NCBI RefSeq assembly: GCF_947499585.1
Contig: NZ_CANMOO010000001.1
Coordinates: forward strand, 1,488,001 to 1,552,000
DNA from: an uncultured Allomuricauda sp.
Lineage (GTDB): Bacteria; Bacteroidota; Bacteroidia; Flavobacteriales; Flavobacteriaceae
Reading direction: 5' to 3'
Length of the DNA stretch: 64,000 bases
Part shown: piece after piece, positions 54,401-63,375 of the stretch
Layout of the letters: each line of letters starts with the position of its first letter
How positions within the stretch are numbered: the stretch's first letter is position 1
The notes under the pieces: generated by a model
What the model was told of the DNA's origin: nothing
Databases searched by the model: none
The model's input: only the letters and a program-made list of their open reading frames with translations
Position numbers and translations under genes: made by a program

Positions 54401-54923
54401 CTTCTGGTACTGAAAGTTCAAAATTTCCATCAAAATCGCTAATGGTTCCAGTGTTGGTGCCCTTAACAGCAATAGTGGCACCAAGTAAGGGAACACCGTT
54501 GTCATCCAAAACTGTACCTGTAATTGTGGCTTGTTGCTTTTCTATGGATTTATTCGGGATTTTTTCTTTTTTGATTACATCCTTTTTAGGCTTAATAACA
54601 ATCTGCTTTGCTACGATTTGATGATTCAAATCCATCTCAGAAAACAGTTCTTGTAAAAATTCATCAATACAAGTGTTTGTCACATTTATGGACACTCTTT
54701 TGTCAATATTGATTTCAGAAGCCTCATAGAAGAAATTATAGCCATTGGTTTGAGCTATTTTTTCAAAGACCTTTTTTAATTCAATATTTTCAAAATTTGC
54801 AGTAACCATATCATTTTGTTCACATGTAGCAGCTTCTACATGAGCAAAACAAAGCATAGCTATACAAAGGAAACATACCTTTATTAGCCAGTTGGTTTTG
54901 GGAGTTATTAAATAATTTTTCAT
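51414..54923 (-). CDS. SusC/RagA TonB-dependent transporter with STN signalling domain
   Basis: 1169 aa. Signal peptide (1-31); STN domain about 34-115 (FENIELKKVFEKIAQTNGYNFFYEASEI), the extension used to signal to FecR; CarboxypepD_reg domain about 133-205 (ITGTVLDDNGVPLLGATIAVKG); plug start DEVIVVGYGTLAKKRVTGSV about 214-233; a long beta-barrel to the C-terminal phenylalanine. It imports glycan fragments with SusD. Follows the FecR gene by 57 nt. Confidence 0.97.
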   Translation of the reverse strand: MKNYLITPKTNWLIKVCFLCIAMLCFAHVEAATCEQNDMVTANFENIELKKVFEKIAQTNGYNFFYEASEINIDKRVSINVTNTCIDEFLQELFSEMDLNHQIVAKQIVIKPKKDVIKKEKIPNKSIEKQQATITGTVLDDNGVPLLGATIAVKGTNTGTISDFDGNFELSVPEGGTTLTVSYIGFRSKEVEIGSNTTFTINLEPDAAQLDEVIVVGYGTLAKKRVTGSVISINAESIVEVPALSPEAAIIGQVAGVQVQEVSGEPGAAPNIRVRGAGSISAGNDPLFVIDGIPISRNLTTSTIGGVSRRRAAFQPPPVNPLATLNPNDIESIQVLKDASAAAIYGSRGGNGVLLITTKKGSSTDKGKFSFDSWFRVENVANKIDLMNAQELIDFTTDARNNNYLSSVDGASISDPIGDGERGDTNFELPESFINWDGTDTDWQDVIFQTGITQSYNFSYASPVQNKTSFFASASYFSQEGILDKSEFDRYNMMLNLNSQLTDKLNLDLRVAPTITENQRVPASAPYFARPPGIVYSAIVHSPTVAPYNADGTVNQLNNQSYLGGGTTTASNPLAILDAIDDEIFQFQTRASLALSYDILPELTFRTFGGTYINLFNQDFYRGNTLLYRNASEGESYAQATSSTETNWVWENTLNWEKEFGDHFFNAVLGYTAQRDNITIKEVLADNFPDDLVTTISGGQVFAGNSIQEQWTLASALFRMNYSYKDKYLFTGTIRSDKSSRFGSNNQTGYFPSFSAGWRLNEEDIFNSIEAISELKLRFSWGETGNFEIPNYGAIGLLSPDNYNLGGNEINGLVQSTIPNPELTWEKSQQTNIGLELGLFDNRVFLLADYYNTKTSDLLLNVSISGVSGFQTTLQNLGEVENSGFEIALRTKNFVGDFKWDTDFNLSTNKNEVISLNENNEPIFSAGSAGVRHVTRVGDPIGSYFGYVVDGIYQTQAEIDAAPVDTQAPDASPGDFRFRDVDGDGEITPDDRTVTGSYFPDFTWGINNRFTFKGLDFSFLIQGVEGNEILNLTSRHLKNGEANFNSYAVFNNRWRSASDPGNGSIPRADRQTGNHGNNNRPSSFQVEDGSFIRLRNVTLGYSLPTDKLFGNSINRLRFYVTGTNLFTITDYLGYNPEVSNISNNSLTPGEDYGAYPLTKSITMGVNLTF

Positions 54924-54980
54924 CTAAGTTAAATTTTAGTTAGCATTAATTTTGAATGGTTCATTTTTAATCCATAGGCT

Positions 54981-56141
54981 TTAGTCTAGTTTAGTTTGTG
55001 GTTTATCAATTTTCAGAGTGTTTCCTTTCATTGCGTATGAAAAGTTGGTATGCGCTTGCATAGTCTTAAGTATCTCGTCAATATTTTCGTTTTTAAATCT
55101 TCCACTATACCTCATTTCATCAAGTATTTCGTAGTTGTTCTTAATGTCAATATTGAACCTTCTCTCTAGTTTTTTGATGATGCTTAGTAGGTTCTCATTT
55201 TCAAAGACCAGAACACCATTCATCCAGGCAATATGATTTGTCACATCCACATTTTCAATAATCAAATCAGTGTCAGCATTTTTCCCCACCGCTTTTTGGT
55301 TGGGCACCATAAGCTTTGGTGCTGCTATACTTTCCTCTTCATAGTTTTGAAACACTTGAACCGAGCCTTCTACAAGAATAACTTCTTTAAAAATCTCATC
55401 TTGATATGCCGAAACATTAAATTCTGTACCCAACACCTTGGTTGATAAACCTTCTACATTTACCTGAAATGGAACATCAGCCTTGGCAACCATAAAATAG
55501 GCCTCACCAACAAGCGATACTTCTCTTAAATCAAATCCATCAAAATTTTTAGGATACGTCAACTTTGATCCAGAATTTAAATGCACTAGTGAACCATCTG
55601 CAAAATGGACTTTAAACGTTTTTCCATAAGGCACATTAATTGTATGATATTCAATGTTGTTGGTTGCCCTTTTTTGTTTATTATCGGATGAATACTCTAG
55701 CAGCCCATTTGTTTTAAGTGCTACAGTTTTATCTTTTAAGGTGAAATCAGAATAATTTTCAAGAGAAAAGTATTTTGAAGACCCATTGTTTATCTCCAAT
55801 GAAACGATATTCCGGTCCATTACCTGAAGACCTGATTGATCGTTGGAAAAGTATATAAATGCCGCAGAGGTTAAAACAGCGATAAAAAGAGCTGCATACT
55901 TTAATACATTTAAGTGAGCTTTTTTTCTTTTTGATCTAGTAACAATGGATAACATTGAAAGATGCTTTTCAACATCTGATGAGTTAAAACTGTACTTAAC
56001 CCAAATCTCTGTTTTTATAAAATTTTCAAAATAGGCTCTATTTTCAGGAGTCTTTATCCATTCAATTAAAAAAGCTTTTTCCACCTCTGAGGTTTCATCA
56101 TCAAGAAATTTAGAAATGATGATATCTACTTTGTTATTCAT
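54981..56141 (-). CDS. FecR-type anti-sigma factor
   Basis: 386 aa. N-terminal cytosolic part with the motif FLIEWIKTPENRAYFENF, one membrane helix about 84-100, then a periplasmic FecR domain (NIEYHTINVPYGKTFKVHFADGSLVHLNSGSKLTYP) and a C-terminal STN-interaction region (IIKKLERRFNIDIKNN, MRYSGRFKNENIDEILKTM). It holds the ECF sigma factor until the SusC STN domain signals substrate binding. Located between sigma gene and susC. Confidence 0.94.
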   Translation of the reverse strand: MNNKVDIIISKFLDDETSEVEKAFLIEWIKTPENRAYFENFIKTEIWVKYSFNSSDVEKHLSMLSIVTRSKRKKAHLNVLKYAALFIAVLTSAAFIYFSNDQSGLQVMDRNIVSLEINNGSSKYFSLENYSDFTLKDKTVALKTNGLLEYSSDNKQKRATNNIEYHTINVPYGKTFKVHFADGSLVHLNSGSKLTYPKNFDGFDLREVSLVGEAYFMVAKADVPFQVNVEGLSTKVLGTEFNVSAYQDEIFKEVILVEGSVQVFQNYEEESIAAPKLMVPNQKAVGKNADTDLIIENVDVTNHIAWMNGVLVFENENLLSIIKKLERRFNIDIKNNYEILDEMRYSGRFKNENIDEILKTMQAHTNFSYAMKGNTLKIDKPQTKLD

Positions 56142-56269
56142 TGATTATTTAGCGTTTTCTTAATAGTAGACTTTAAAAAAGAGGTCAACCCTTACTTTTA
56201 ATTCTGTTTTTTTGAAAAAAACTTGAATAAATCGTAAAACGATATTGAAATGAAAGAAAAGTACTATAA

Positions 56270-56812
56270 TCAGTTAAGTGTATTCTTTAGTCGAAGCATT
56301 GCCTTGGACATATGCACTTCTACTGTTTTTACTGAAATATTCAATTTTTCAGCAATTTCCTTATATGCTAAGCCTTCTTTTTTTGCTAGTAGAAAAACGG
56401 TTTTACACTTTTTTGGTAGTTTGTCAATTTCTTGATTCAAAAGCAGCATTTTCCGTTCCGTATCTTCTGGATCTTTCTCAATAAGGCTTGCGATTGCGGC
56501 ATATTGCAATTCTTGGATAAGGGCAAGTTCTTTTACATTCTGTTTTTGCAAATCTTTATAAAGGTTATATGCCATCCTGAACAGATATCGTTTGATGTTA
56601 TCCTTTATAATTAAATTTTTACGCTTGTCCCAAAATTTAACGAAGGTTTGCTGCACAATCTCTTGGGCCATCACTTGATTCCCACAGATTACAGCAATAT
56701 AACTGTTCAATTCATTAAAGTAACAGTTAAAAATATGGGTGAAAGCCGGCATAACGCCCTCTTTTAAGTCTCCTAGCAGAATTTCTTTGTTGCGATACTT
56801 ATCTTTTTCCAT
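56270..56812 (-). CDS. ECF sigma factor (FecI/SigE-like)
   Basis: 180 aa. Region 2 (AQEIVQQTFVKFWDKR) and region 4 (LPKKCKTVFLLAKKEGLAYKEIAEKLNISVKTVEVHMSKAMLRL) are complete. It should activate the susC-susD operon once released by FecR. Transcribed with the 123-aa NTF2-like gene just upstream (18 nt gap), so read-through from the NSS operon is possible. Confidence 0.95.
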   Translation of the reverse strand: MEKDKYRNKEILLGDLKEGVMPAFTHIFNCYFNELNSYIAVICGNQVMAQEIVQQTFVKFWDKRKNLIIKDNIKRYLFRMAYNLYKDLQKQNVKELALIQELQYAAIASLIEKDPEDTERKMLLLNQEIDKLPKKCKTVFLLAKKEGLAYKEIAEKLNISVKTVEVHMSKAMLRLKNTLN

Positions 56813-56830
56813 ACCCCTGTTTTTAACTTG

Positions 56831-57202
56831 TTATAACACTGAAATGTTTTCAGTAATAGGCACTTCCCTTCTGACAAAAGATGCCCTTTTTACTTTGTTA
56901 TTTTGTAATTCAAAAATGGCGATGGCATGTATTGTTTTGCCCTCGTCAAAGCCCTCAATAAATTGAGATTCAACAACCACATTATCATTAACCATTCTAT
57001 TTAGTGTAGTCACAAAAAGGTCTTTGTTTTCACTAAATCTTTTGCCATATACTTTTCTCGCATCTGCAATACCCGAGCACAAACAGTGTTGTGACTCATA
57101 TAGGTATGATTTAAACTCTGGATGCATAAAGGATACAAACTTTTCCAGATTCCTTTCGTTGTAGGCGGCCATGAACTTGTGTATTATTTTGCTTGCTTTC
57201 AT
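56831..57202 (-). CDS. NTF2-like (SnoaL/ketosteroid-isomerase fold) protein
   Basis: 123 aa. The start KIIHKFMAAYNERNLEKFVSFMHPEFKSYLYE is the typical first-helix pattern of the NTF2/SnoaL fold, followed by beta strands (VESQFIEGFDEGKTIHAIAIFELQNNKVKRA). Fold members act as small isomerases or hydratases or as binding proteins. Fifth base after the flavoenzyme stop, so part of the same operon. Reaction unknown. Confidence 0.8.
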   Translation of the reverse strand: MKASKIIHKFMAAYNERNLEKFVSFMHPEFKSYLYESQHCLCSGIADARKVYGKRFSENKDLFVTTLNRMVNDNVVVESQFIEGFDEGKTIHAIAIFELQNNKVKRASFVRREVPITENISVL

Positions 57203-57207
57203 GTACC

Positions 57208-58407
57208 TTAAAGTTTTCTGTTAATTACATATCTGGCTTCTTCCACTTGTGATGTATCGCTGGACAAATGCCTCCATCTGTATCTTTCAGAAAACATATG
57301 GGACTTTCCTTCAATCATATCCGCGGCCATTTCGCCTAAAAGTGGTGCCATTTTAAGTCCGTGCCCACTTCCTCCCGTGCTCACAGACAGCCCTTTTATA
57401 TCTGGGTGGTTATCTATCCAAAAATGTCCATCCAAAGTATCTATGTACAAACACCTACGTGTAAAAACCAAGGGCGCATGTTCCAATTCTGGAAATGTCA
57501 TTTTTACGAAAGACCTCATATCCGCTACCTCAGCATCAGTAATTTGTCTATCGTCATTTTCTGGGTGAACTGGGGTGCCGTTGGAATGTTTTGCAATCTT
57601 CACTATGCCCTGTTTCTCTAAGAACGGAAAGCCATACCAGCCAGAGTTTGAAATATCTGCCGTAAATACCGAGAAACGTGGCGAAATAAAATTGGCCGGA
57701 TTTTTAGGTCTAAGCCAAAATACTGGATGCCCCGTGGACTTCATATAGGGTTGCAGTTCTGGGAGCAAAATTGGAGTATGTGCTCCAGCCGCAACCAGTG
57801 CGTGACCACATTGGAAAGTTTCCCCTTCCTTTGTGTTTACTGCGGTCAACCTTCCATTATTAACTTCAAAACTAGCAGCCGTTTGTCCTTCATGTATCAT
57901 AACCCCTAATGATCGCGCATAATCAGCTAATTTTTGAACCGTCAAAGCAGAATCAGCATAGCCAGCCTTGCTATTAAAGTTTGCATCTATATATTCCGCG
58001 GTATTTACCGCTGGAAAACGTTCAGATATCCCTTTAGCATCTAAACGATCTGAGGCGTAACCTGCTTCTAACAGATTTTGATAGCTATGCTTTTCAAAAG
58101 TGTGTTTTTCGCTTTCAATACTGTCTTTACAAAGCATTAAAAATCCAACTTCATGATACAGTTTTTCATCAAAAAAATCATTCCAAGAGTGCCATTTTTC
58201 AATGGACATTTCTACCATTTTAAAGTATTCTTTATCAGACCCGTACTCCATTCTAACGGCTTTTGTAACATCTGTTGATGCTGCCATATGATGTGGTATG
58301 GTATCAGGATTAATCAAGCCAACACTGTATTTCCTCTGGGCCAATTCTACCGCTGCGGTAATACCATATATTCCTCCTCCAATAACTAGAATATCATATT
58401 TTTTCAT
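57208..58407 (-). CDS. FAD-dependent oxidase of the DAO / monomeric sarcosine oxidase type
   Basis: 399 aa. FAD motif YDILVIGGGIYGITAAVELA (4-23). The segment TRRCLYIDTLDGHFWIDNHP near 313 matches the region of sarcosine oxidases in which Cys binds FAD covalently. It probably oxidises a secondary or N-methyl amino acid (sarcosine, proline-type or fructosyl amino acid) with release of peroxide. Overlaps the M20 gene by 14 nt; same operon as NSS and NTF2-like genes. Confidence 0.82.
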   Translation of the reverse strand: MKKYDILVIGGGIYGITAAVELAQRKYSVGLINPDTIPHHMAASTDVTKAVRMEYGSDKEYFKMVEMSIEKWHSWNDFFDEKLYHEVGFLMLCKDSIESEKHTFEKHSYQNLLEAGYASDRLDAKGISERFPAVNTAEYIDANFNSKAGYADSALTVQKLADYARSLGVMIHEGQTAASFEVNNGRLTAVNTKEGETFQCGHALVAAGAHTPILLPELQPYMKSTGHPVFWLRPKNPANFISPRFSVFTADISNSGWYGFPFLEKQGIVKIAKHSNGTPVHPENDDRQITDAEVADMRSFVKMTFPELEHAPLVFTRRCLYIDTLDGHFWIDNHPDIKGLSVSTGGSGHGLKMAPLLGEMAADMIEGKSHMFSERYRWRHLSSDTSQVEEARYVINRKL

Positions 58408-59608
58408 AGTTCATATTTGCTTCGTTACCTGTTTTGGCCCAATCTGACAATCGCTCCAAAAAAGAAAGGCACTTCTTTAATTCGTTAGTTTCAATAAATT
58501 CATCCGCTCTGTGCCCTTGATCCATACTTCCTGGACCACATACCACTGTTTCAAAACCAGCTTTTGAAAAAAATCCCGCTTCAGAGGCAAATGACACCGC
58601 ACTCGTGGATTCGTTTCCGTTAAAAGAATTAACCATTCTAACTATTTCTGAATTTTCTGAAGTATCCAGACTGGGCACAATTGAAAATTGTTTGCTTGTT
58701 TTTATTTTAAAATTGGGAACTTTCTCTTGTTTTTCGGCAGTTTTCTTTTCACAAAACCTTTCGAAACAATCAAGAATTTCTTGAATGCAATCTGACGGAA
58801 TGTTTCTAACATCCCAAGCAAACTCGCATTGGTCTGCAATTATATTCACCGCAGACCCTCCATTAATAGTACCTACGTGAATAGTTGAATATGGTGGATC
58901 AAACCGGTTGTCAAAATCCTGTTGTTCAATAAAATCATCCATCTTTCCCAATAACCACTGAATCAAATATGTGGCTTCCTCAATAGCACTTATACTTTTT
59001 CTAACCTCGGAGCTATGCGCTGCTGAGCTATAAACTGTTGTTTTAAAAAATGCAGCTCCTTTTTCCCCATTTACGGTTTGCATTAATGATGGTTCTCCAA
59101 TAACAGCAAAGCTGGGTTGTTCCTTGTATGCAGATTTAATTGATGAAACCAGTTGTTCACTAGCCAAACAGCCAACCTCTTCATCATAGGAGAAGGCTAA
59201 ATAAATCGGTTTCTTTAACTTTGATTCTTTAAGATGTGGAACCATGGCAAGGCAGCAGGCCAAAAAACCTTTCATATCTGAAGTGCCTCTTGCATAAAGC
59301 TTGTGATCTTCCTGCGTTAGTTTAAAATCTGGTTTTGACCACTGTTGCCCTTTGGTGGGAACAACGTCCATATGTCCAGATAAAATAATACCTCCATCCA
59401 CTTCTGGTCCAATGCGACAATGAATACTTACCTTATCTTCTGATGAATTAAATACTTGATGATAGTCTATATTATTATTTTGTAATGTCGTTGAGATATA
59501 TTCCGCTATTGACAAATTACTTTCACCGCCCAAAACAGAAAACGCAACCAAATCACCAAGGATTGAAATGGTATTGTTAAGTCTGTTTTGAGTGTTCTTT
59601 TCCATCAT
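58394..59608 (-). CDS. M20-family deacylase (ArgE/ACY1-like)
   Basis: 404 aa from the ATG at 59608, which lies 5 nt after the symporter stop; a longer frame to 59689 overlaps the symporter and lacks family similarity. Zinc/catalytic residues: SGHMDVVP (His, Asp), YARGTSDMKG (Asp), YDEEVGC (Glu-Glu) and the late HRADEFIE His. Enzymes of this group remove acyl groups from N-acetyl amino acids such as acetylornithine. Substrate here not certain; the neighbours suggest an N-acylated amino acid. Confidence 0.85.
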   Translation of the reverse strand: MMEKNTQNRLNNTISILGDLVAFSVLGGESNLSIAEYISTTLQNNNIDYHQVFNSSEDKVSIHCRIGPEVDGGIILSGHMDVVPTKGQQWSKPDFKLTQEDHKLYARGTSDMKGFLACCLAMVPHLKESKLKKPIYLAFSYDEEVGCLASEQLVSSIKSAYKEQPSFAVIGEPSLMQTVNGEKGAAFFKTTVYSSAAHSSEVRKSISAIEEATYLIQWLLGKMDDFIEQQDFDNRFDPPYSTIHVGTINGGSAVNIIADQCEFAWDVRNIPSDCIQEILDCFERFCEKKTAEKQEKVPNFKIKTSKQFSIVPSLDTSENSEIVRMVNSFNGNESTSAVSFASEAGFFSKAGFETVVCGPGSMDQGHRADEFIETNELKKCLSFLERLSDWAKTGNEANMNYEKI

Positions 59609-59613
59609 TGTAT

Positions 59614-60948
59614 TTAGGTATTTAATAAGCCATTGAGTAAAATAGTTATGAGCGATAAAGGCAATATCCAAATCAAAACAATCTTCCAAAAGCCCTGTAG
59701 TTTCATTGTTTTAGTTCCTTCCAACAAGTGAATTCTGAGTTTCTTGTATCCAACTATATGTCCAGCAAAAAGTACAGTAAGCAATCCCCCTAAAGGCAAC
59801 ATTATTGTACTGGTGACATAATCCAATACCTCAAAGACCGTTTTATCAAATATTAAAAATGGATTATCAGAATAAGAAAAAACTGACGCTATAGATATGA
59901 CTACAATACTTCCTATTACAGATAGCAAGGCCATATTCTCTGATAATTTGTACCTATCCTTAAAGCTATCTTTTAAACCTTGTATCGCAGAGATAAGTGA
60001 AGAAAATCCTGCCAAAAACAATAACAGAAAAAATACAGCCCCTATAATCCAACCATATTCCAATTTATTGAATACCGTAGCCATTGTAACAAAAATTAGA
60101 TTAGGTCCTGAATCTGGGCTAAGGTTGAAACTAAAAATAGCCGGAAACAACATGAGTCCTGAAATAAACGCAAAAAAGGTATCTGCCAGAACAATCCAAA
60201 TTGTACTGCTTACAAGATTGTCTTTGGTACTGGTATAACTGCCAAAAACAAATGTCACCGCCATGCCCACGCCAACCGAAAAGAAAAGTTGGCCCATTGC
60301 ACTCATAATCACTTGAAAATTGATTTTAGAAAAATCAGGTGATAGAAGCCAACGATAACCCTCAACTGCCCCATCTAATGTAGCGGCCCAAATGGAGAGT
60401 CCCAGTATTAAAATTACCAAGCCAAACATCATACCTTTGGAATACCGTTCTAAACCTGATTTTAAGCCCTGTCTTACTACAAAAAATGCAGCAAGCATAA
60501 TTGAAAAGATTACAATAATAACCGTTGACAAGTTTGATGCAACCTTATCAAAATGACCAGGAATACTTGCAACTGGCAGTTTTGAGATTTCACCAGATAA
60601 GCACTCCCAGAGGTATATGCCTATCCATGCCATAATCATGATATAGAAACCCATAATTAATATGCATGAAATAGCACCTAACCAACCAATACCGTTCCAA
60701 AAAGGTTTCTTGCCAAGTTTTCCAAAGCCAAGTAATATTGTGGTTTTGGACATGCGGCCTAAAGCAATTTCAATAGTTAATATAGGAATACCTATAAGAA
60801 GGATTAAAACAAAATAAACCAACAAAAAAGCTGCGCCACCCCCCTCTCCAGCAACATATGGAAATCGCCAAACATTACCCAAACCAATTGCAAACGCAGA
60901 GGTGGTAATGATAAAGGAAAATTTACTGCTCCATCGATTATTGGACAT
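59614..60948 (-). CDS. sodium-dependent NSS-family amino-acid symporter
   Basis: 444 aa, about 11-12 membrane helices. The signature ITTSAFAIGLGNVWRFPYVAGEGGGAAFLLVYF is diagnostic of the neurotransmitter:sodium symporter family (LeuT fold). First gene of the operon with M20 deacylase, flavin oxidase and NTF2-like protein, and probably imports their substrate (inference). Divergent from an RpiR regulator. Confidence 0.93.
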   Translation of the reverse strand: MSNNRWSSKFSFIITTSAFAIGLGNVWRFPYVAGEGGGAAFLLVYFVLILLIGIPILTIEIALGRMSKTTILLGFGKLGKKPFWNGIGWLGAISCILIMGFYIMIMAWIGIYLWECLSGEISKLPVASIPGHFDKVASNLSTVIIVIFSIMLAAFFVVRQGLKSGLERYSKGMMFGLVILILGLSIWAATLDGAVEGYRWLLSPDFSKINFQVIMSAMGQLFFSVGVGMAVTFVFGSYTSTKDNLVSSTIWIVLADTFFAFISGLMLFPAIFSFNLSPDSGPNLIFVTMATVFNKLEYGWIIGAVFFLLLFLAGFSSLISAIQGLKDSFKDRYKLSENMALLSVIGSIVVISIASVFSYSDNPFLIFDKTVFEVLDYVTSTIMLPLGGLLTVLFAGHIVGYKKLRIHLLEGTKTMKLQGFWKIVLIWILPLSLITILLNGLLNT

Positions 60949-61039
60949 ACATTAATTGTTTTCAAAATTTTAACCCTTTTGATATAATCAAGTTAGTTTG
61001 AAAGGTTTTCAAAACTTTTAATCTTTAGAAAATATCTTG

Positions 61040-61051
61040 TGATAGAAATCA
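61040..61051. promoter_or_regulatory. isolated TGATAGAAATCA dyad between NSS and RpiR genes
   Basis: Fits TGA-N6-TCA like the stress-island dyads, but on the plus side no -7 box starts 23 nt away. On the minus side AAGTTTTG begins at 61017, one nucleotide off the usual spacing and with one mismatch. May be chance. A palindrome TTGATATAATCAA also lies at 60979-60991. Confidence 0.25.
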
Positions 61052-61182
61052 ATACAATGAATGTATGAAAAATAATTAAAATTGCAATATTAAAATTGTT
61101 ATTTGTTAAAAAGCAATATTAATAGTGTTTATTTTGTTATATTAAAGCATGGTTCTTTTAAATATTTCGTTTCTTGTGGCTT

Positions 61183-62034
61183 ATGAAAACAATAAATGAC
61201 ATAGACTTATCAAAACTCTCCAAAAAGAGGCGATTAATAATTCAATACGCTTTGGATTACCCTGATAAGGTGGTGTTAATGCGAATGGAAGAACTTGGAG
61301 ATAAGTTAAGTGTTAACCCTGCTACTATTGTTAAAGCTTGCAAGGCCATTGGACTTAATGGTTTTTATGAATTGAAAGAACTTTTAAAGAATGAGGTTCA
61401 ACTTACAAGGGTAGATTCTATTTTCAGTTCAATGATAAAGGAGGTTAGAGCCCACTCCAATCCGCAGAAGGTTGCACAAGATGCTATACTTGGCGATATA
61501 ATGATGCTTCAAAAAACCTATGATACCATTGACTTTGAAGTAATAGAGAAAATTGCAAATGCCATAATTAATTCAAAACAAACCTACATCATCGGATTGG
61601 GGCATATTGGGTTAGTAGCCAATTACATGGAGCGAATTTGCCGATCAGCGGTTCCTCAAATACATGCCAGTACTGAATATCATGGAGAGCTTTTTTTGAA
61701 TATGGCCCATTTTTCAGAAGATGATGTTGTGATAGGTATATGTTTGGATAAATGCCAAAATCAAACCATAAATGCGCTTAGGGTGGCTAAAACAGAGAAG
61801 AATGCTACCACTATTTCTATAGTAGACAGCGACCTCTCTCCATTAATTGAATGCAGTGATCACCACATCACTATAAACAGCTCCAATAGCTTTTACTTTG
61901 GCAGCATGGTTGGTGCTTATTGTATTGTAAATGCTATTTTTTACAGTATCGCAAACATCTTAAAACCCGAGACAGTCTCCCATTTCAAGTTTTTTAGGAC
62001 GATGTCCGAAAAGGACAATGTTTATAAAATATAG
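61183..62034 (+). CDS. MurR/RpiR-family transcriptional regulator
   Basis: 283 aa from the ATG at 61183 (a TTG at 61174 is in frame). N-terminal RpiR HTH (about 8-70) with MEELGDKLSVNPATIVKACKAIGLNGFYELKELL, then a SIS sugar-phosphate domain (about 120-260; TYIIGLGHIGLVANYMERI). SIS domains sense phosphosugars. It is divergent from the NSS operon and close to the PUL, so it may control either. Confidence 0.88.
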   Translation: MKTINDIDLSKLSKKRRLIIQYALDYPDKVVLMRMEELGDKLSVNPATIVKACKAIGLNGFYELKELLKNEVQLTRVDSIFSSMIKEVRAHSNPQKVAQDAILGDIMMLQKTYDTIDFEVIEKIANAIINSKQTYIIGLGHIGLVANYMERICRSAVPQIHASTEYHGELFLNMAHFSEDDVVIGICLDKCQNQTINALRVAKTEKNATTISIVDSDLSPLIECSDHHITINSSNSFYFGSMVGAYCIVNAIFYSIANILKPETVSHFKFFRTMSEKDNVYKI

Positions 62035-62043
62035 TCCTCAGAA

Positions 62044-63099
62044 CTACTGAACTGATTCTATATTATTTTGTATTTGAACTTTTTTGTCTTCTGGACCATA
62101 TTTGAGAGCAAGCTCAAAAGCCTTTCGTGCTTCTTTATTTCTTTCCAATGCTTTTAGCGCGTTTCCCCTATTAAAATGTGCTCGCCAATACGATGAATTT
62201 TTCTTTATGGCCTGTCCAAACACGTATTCTGCCTTATCGTAATTCTTTTCTTTTAGAAGTCTTCGTCCATATCGTTCCAGATAAACATCACTTCCCACCG
62301 TTATAGCTCTTTCTATGGCCTTTTCGGCAGCAGCATTATCTCCCAATTGTTTCAACAATTTAGCCTTAACATCCCAATTAGAGAAATTCTCTTGAAACTG
62401 AATAGATTTGTTGACCCATTCAAGTGCTTCCTTGGTATTAATTTCATATTCTGCACAGTAATCTGCAGCCTGGCACCAACTGAACCATTCCCAATAAGCA
62501 TCTGAACGCAATTGTTTTCTGATATTGTCTAAAGCAAGTTCGTCAATATTAAGCGTCAAATTTAATTCAGCGCTTTTATCAACCCAGCTTAACACAATGG
62601 AAACTCCACCTCTCTCACGCTTCTTGAAATCGAAACTCATCCACTCCCTCATCTCCGAGGTATTCTGGACTGGTACTGTTACGCGCAGCGCATCTTCATC
62701 TTCATCGTAAAAGTAACTTCCCCAAGAAGTATGGTTTTTTGAAAAGATAAATGTCCATTGATTCGCTTCTGGAAGCAAGTGAATTCCATAACTCCCTGCT
62801 GCTAACTTCTGTCCTTCAATTTCAACATCATCCGTAATTGTGAATACCGTGTTCTCATTCGCTCCTGCTCTCCACACTTTACCATATGGAACCATATTGC
62901 CCCAAACCACTCTACCTCTTGCCCCTGGGCTATGGTAGTTAACAGTAATGTCTGTATACCCAATACGCTGTGTAATAATAGACTGCTGACTTTTATCTGG
63001 TAAGGTGATTGGGTTATGGATATTAAAGTGCTGAGCACCTACATCTACCATTAAAAACAAAAAAAACAGGGCAGGTAAGTATAATTTAGAATTCTTCAT
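62044..63099 (-). CDS. exported DUF2911 and TPR protein
   Basis: 351 aa. Signal peptide to about 22 (FLMVDVGAQ). DUF2911 domain (about 37-170) with IGYTDITVNYHSPGARGRVVWGNMVPYGKVWRAGANENTVFTITDDVEIEGQKL, then TPR-type helical repeats (about 200-345; AAAEKAIERAITVGSDVY, KAEYVFGQAIKKNSSYWRAHFNRGNALKALER). Function unknown; common in Bacteroidota periplasm. Converges on the RpiR gene. Confidence 0.85.
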   Translation of the reverse strand: MKNSKLYLPALFFLFLMVDVGAQHFNIHNPITLPDKSQQSIITQRIGYTDITVNYHSPGARGRVVWGNMVPYGKVWRAGANENTVFTITDDVEIEGQKLAAGSYGIHLLPEANQWTFIFSKNHTSWGSYFYDEDEDALRVTVPVQNTSEMREWMSFDFKKRERGGVSIVLSWVDKSAELNLTLNIDELALDNIRKQLRSDAYWEWFSWCQAADYCAEYEINTKEALEWVNKSIQFQENFSNWDVKAKLLKQLGDNAAAEKAIERAITVGSDVYLERYGRRLLKEKNYDKAEYVFGQAIKKNSSYWRAHFNRGNALKALERNKEARKAFELALKYGPEDKKVQIQNNIESVQ

Positions 63100-63375
63100 T
63101 GCGGAAGTTTAAATTGATTTTTTAAGTTCAATTAGTTGAAATCACTTCTCAAAACTAACAAAAAGCCACCTTGAATAATTATTTAATAAGTCTTAATGTT
63201 CTTTATTTGGTTTGAATGGTAACATTTTTCAAAATCTGGTCTCCAATAAAAAGCTGATAAAAAGCAAACCAAATCGATGAAAAACAATCCTAATGTGAAC
63301 TTCCCTATGTTTCATTGATTCACAATTGGATATTACTATATTGGGAAGTCGAAACAAAAATTCAAGCAATTAAAA

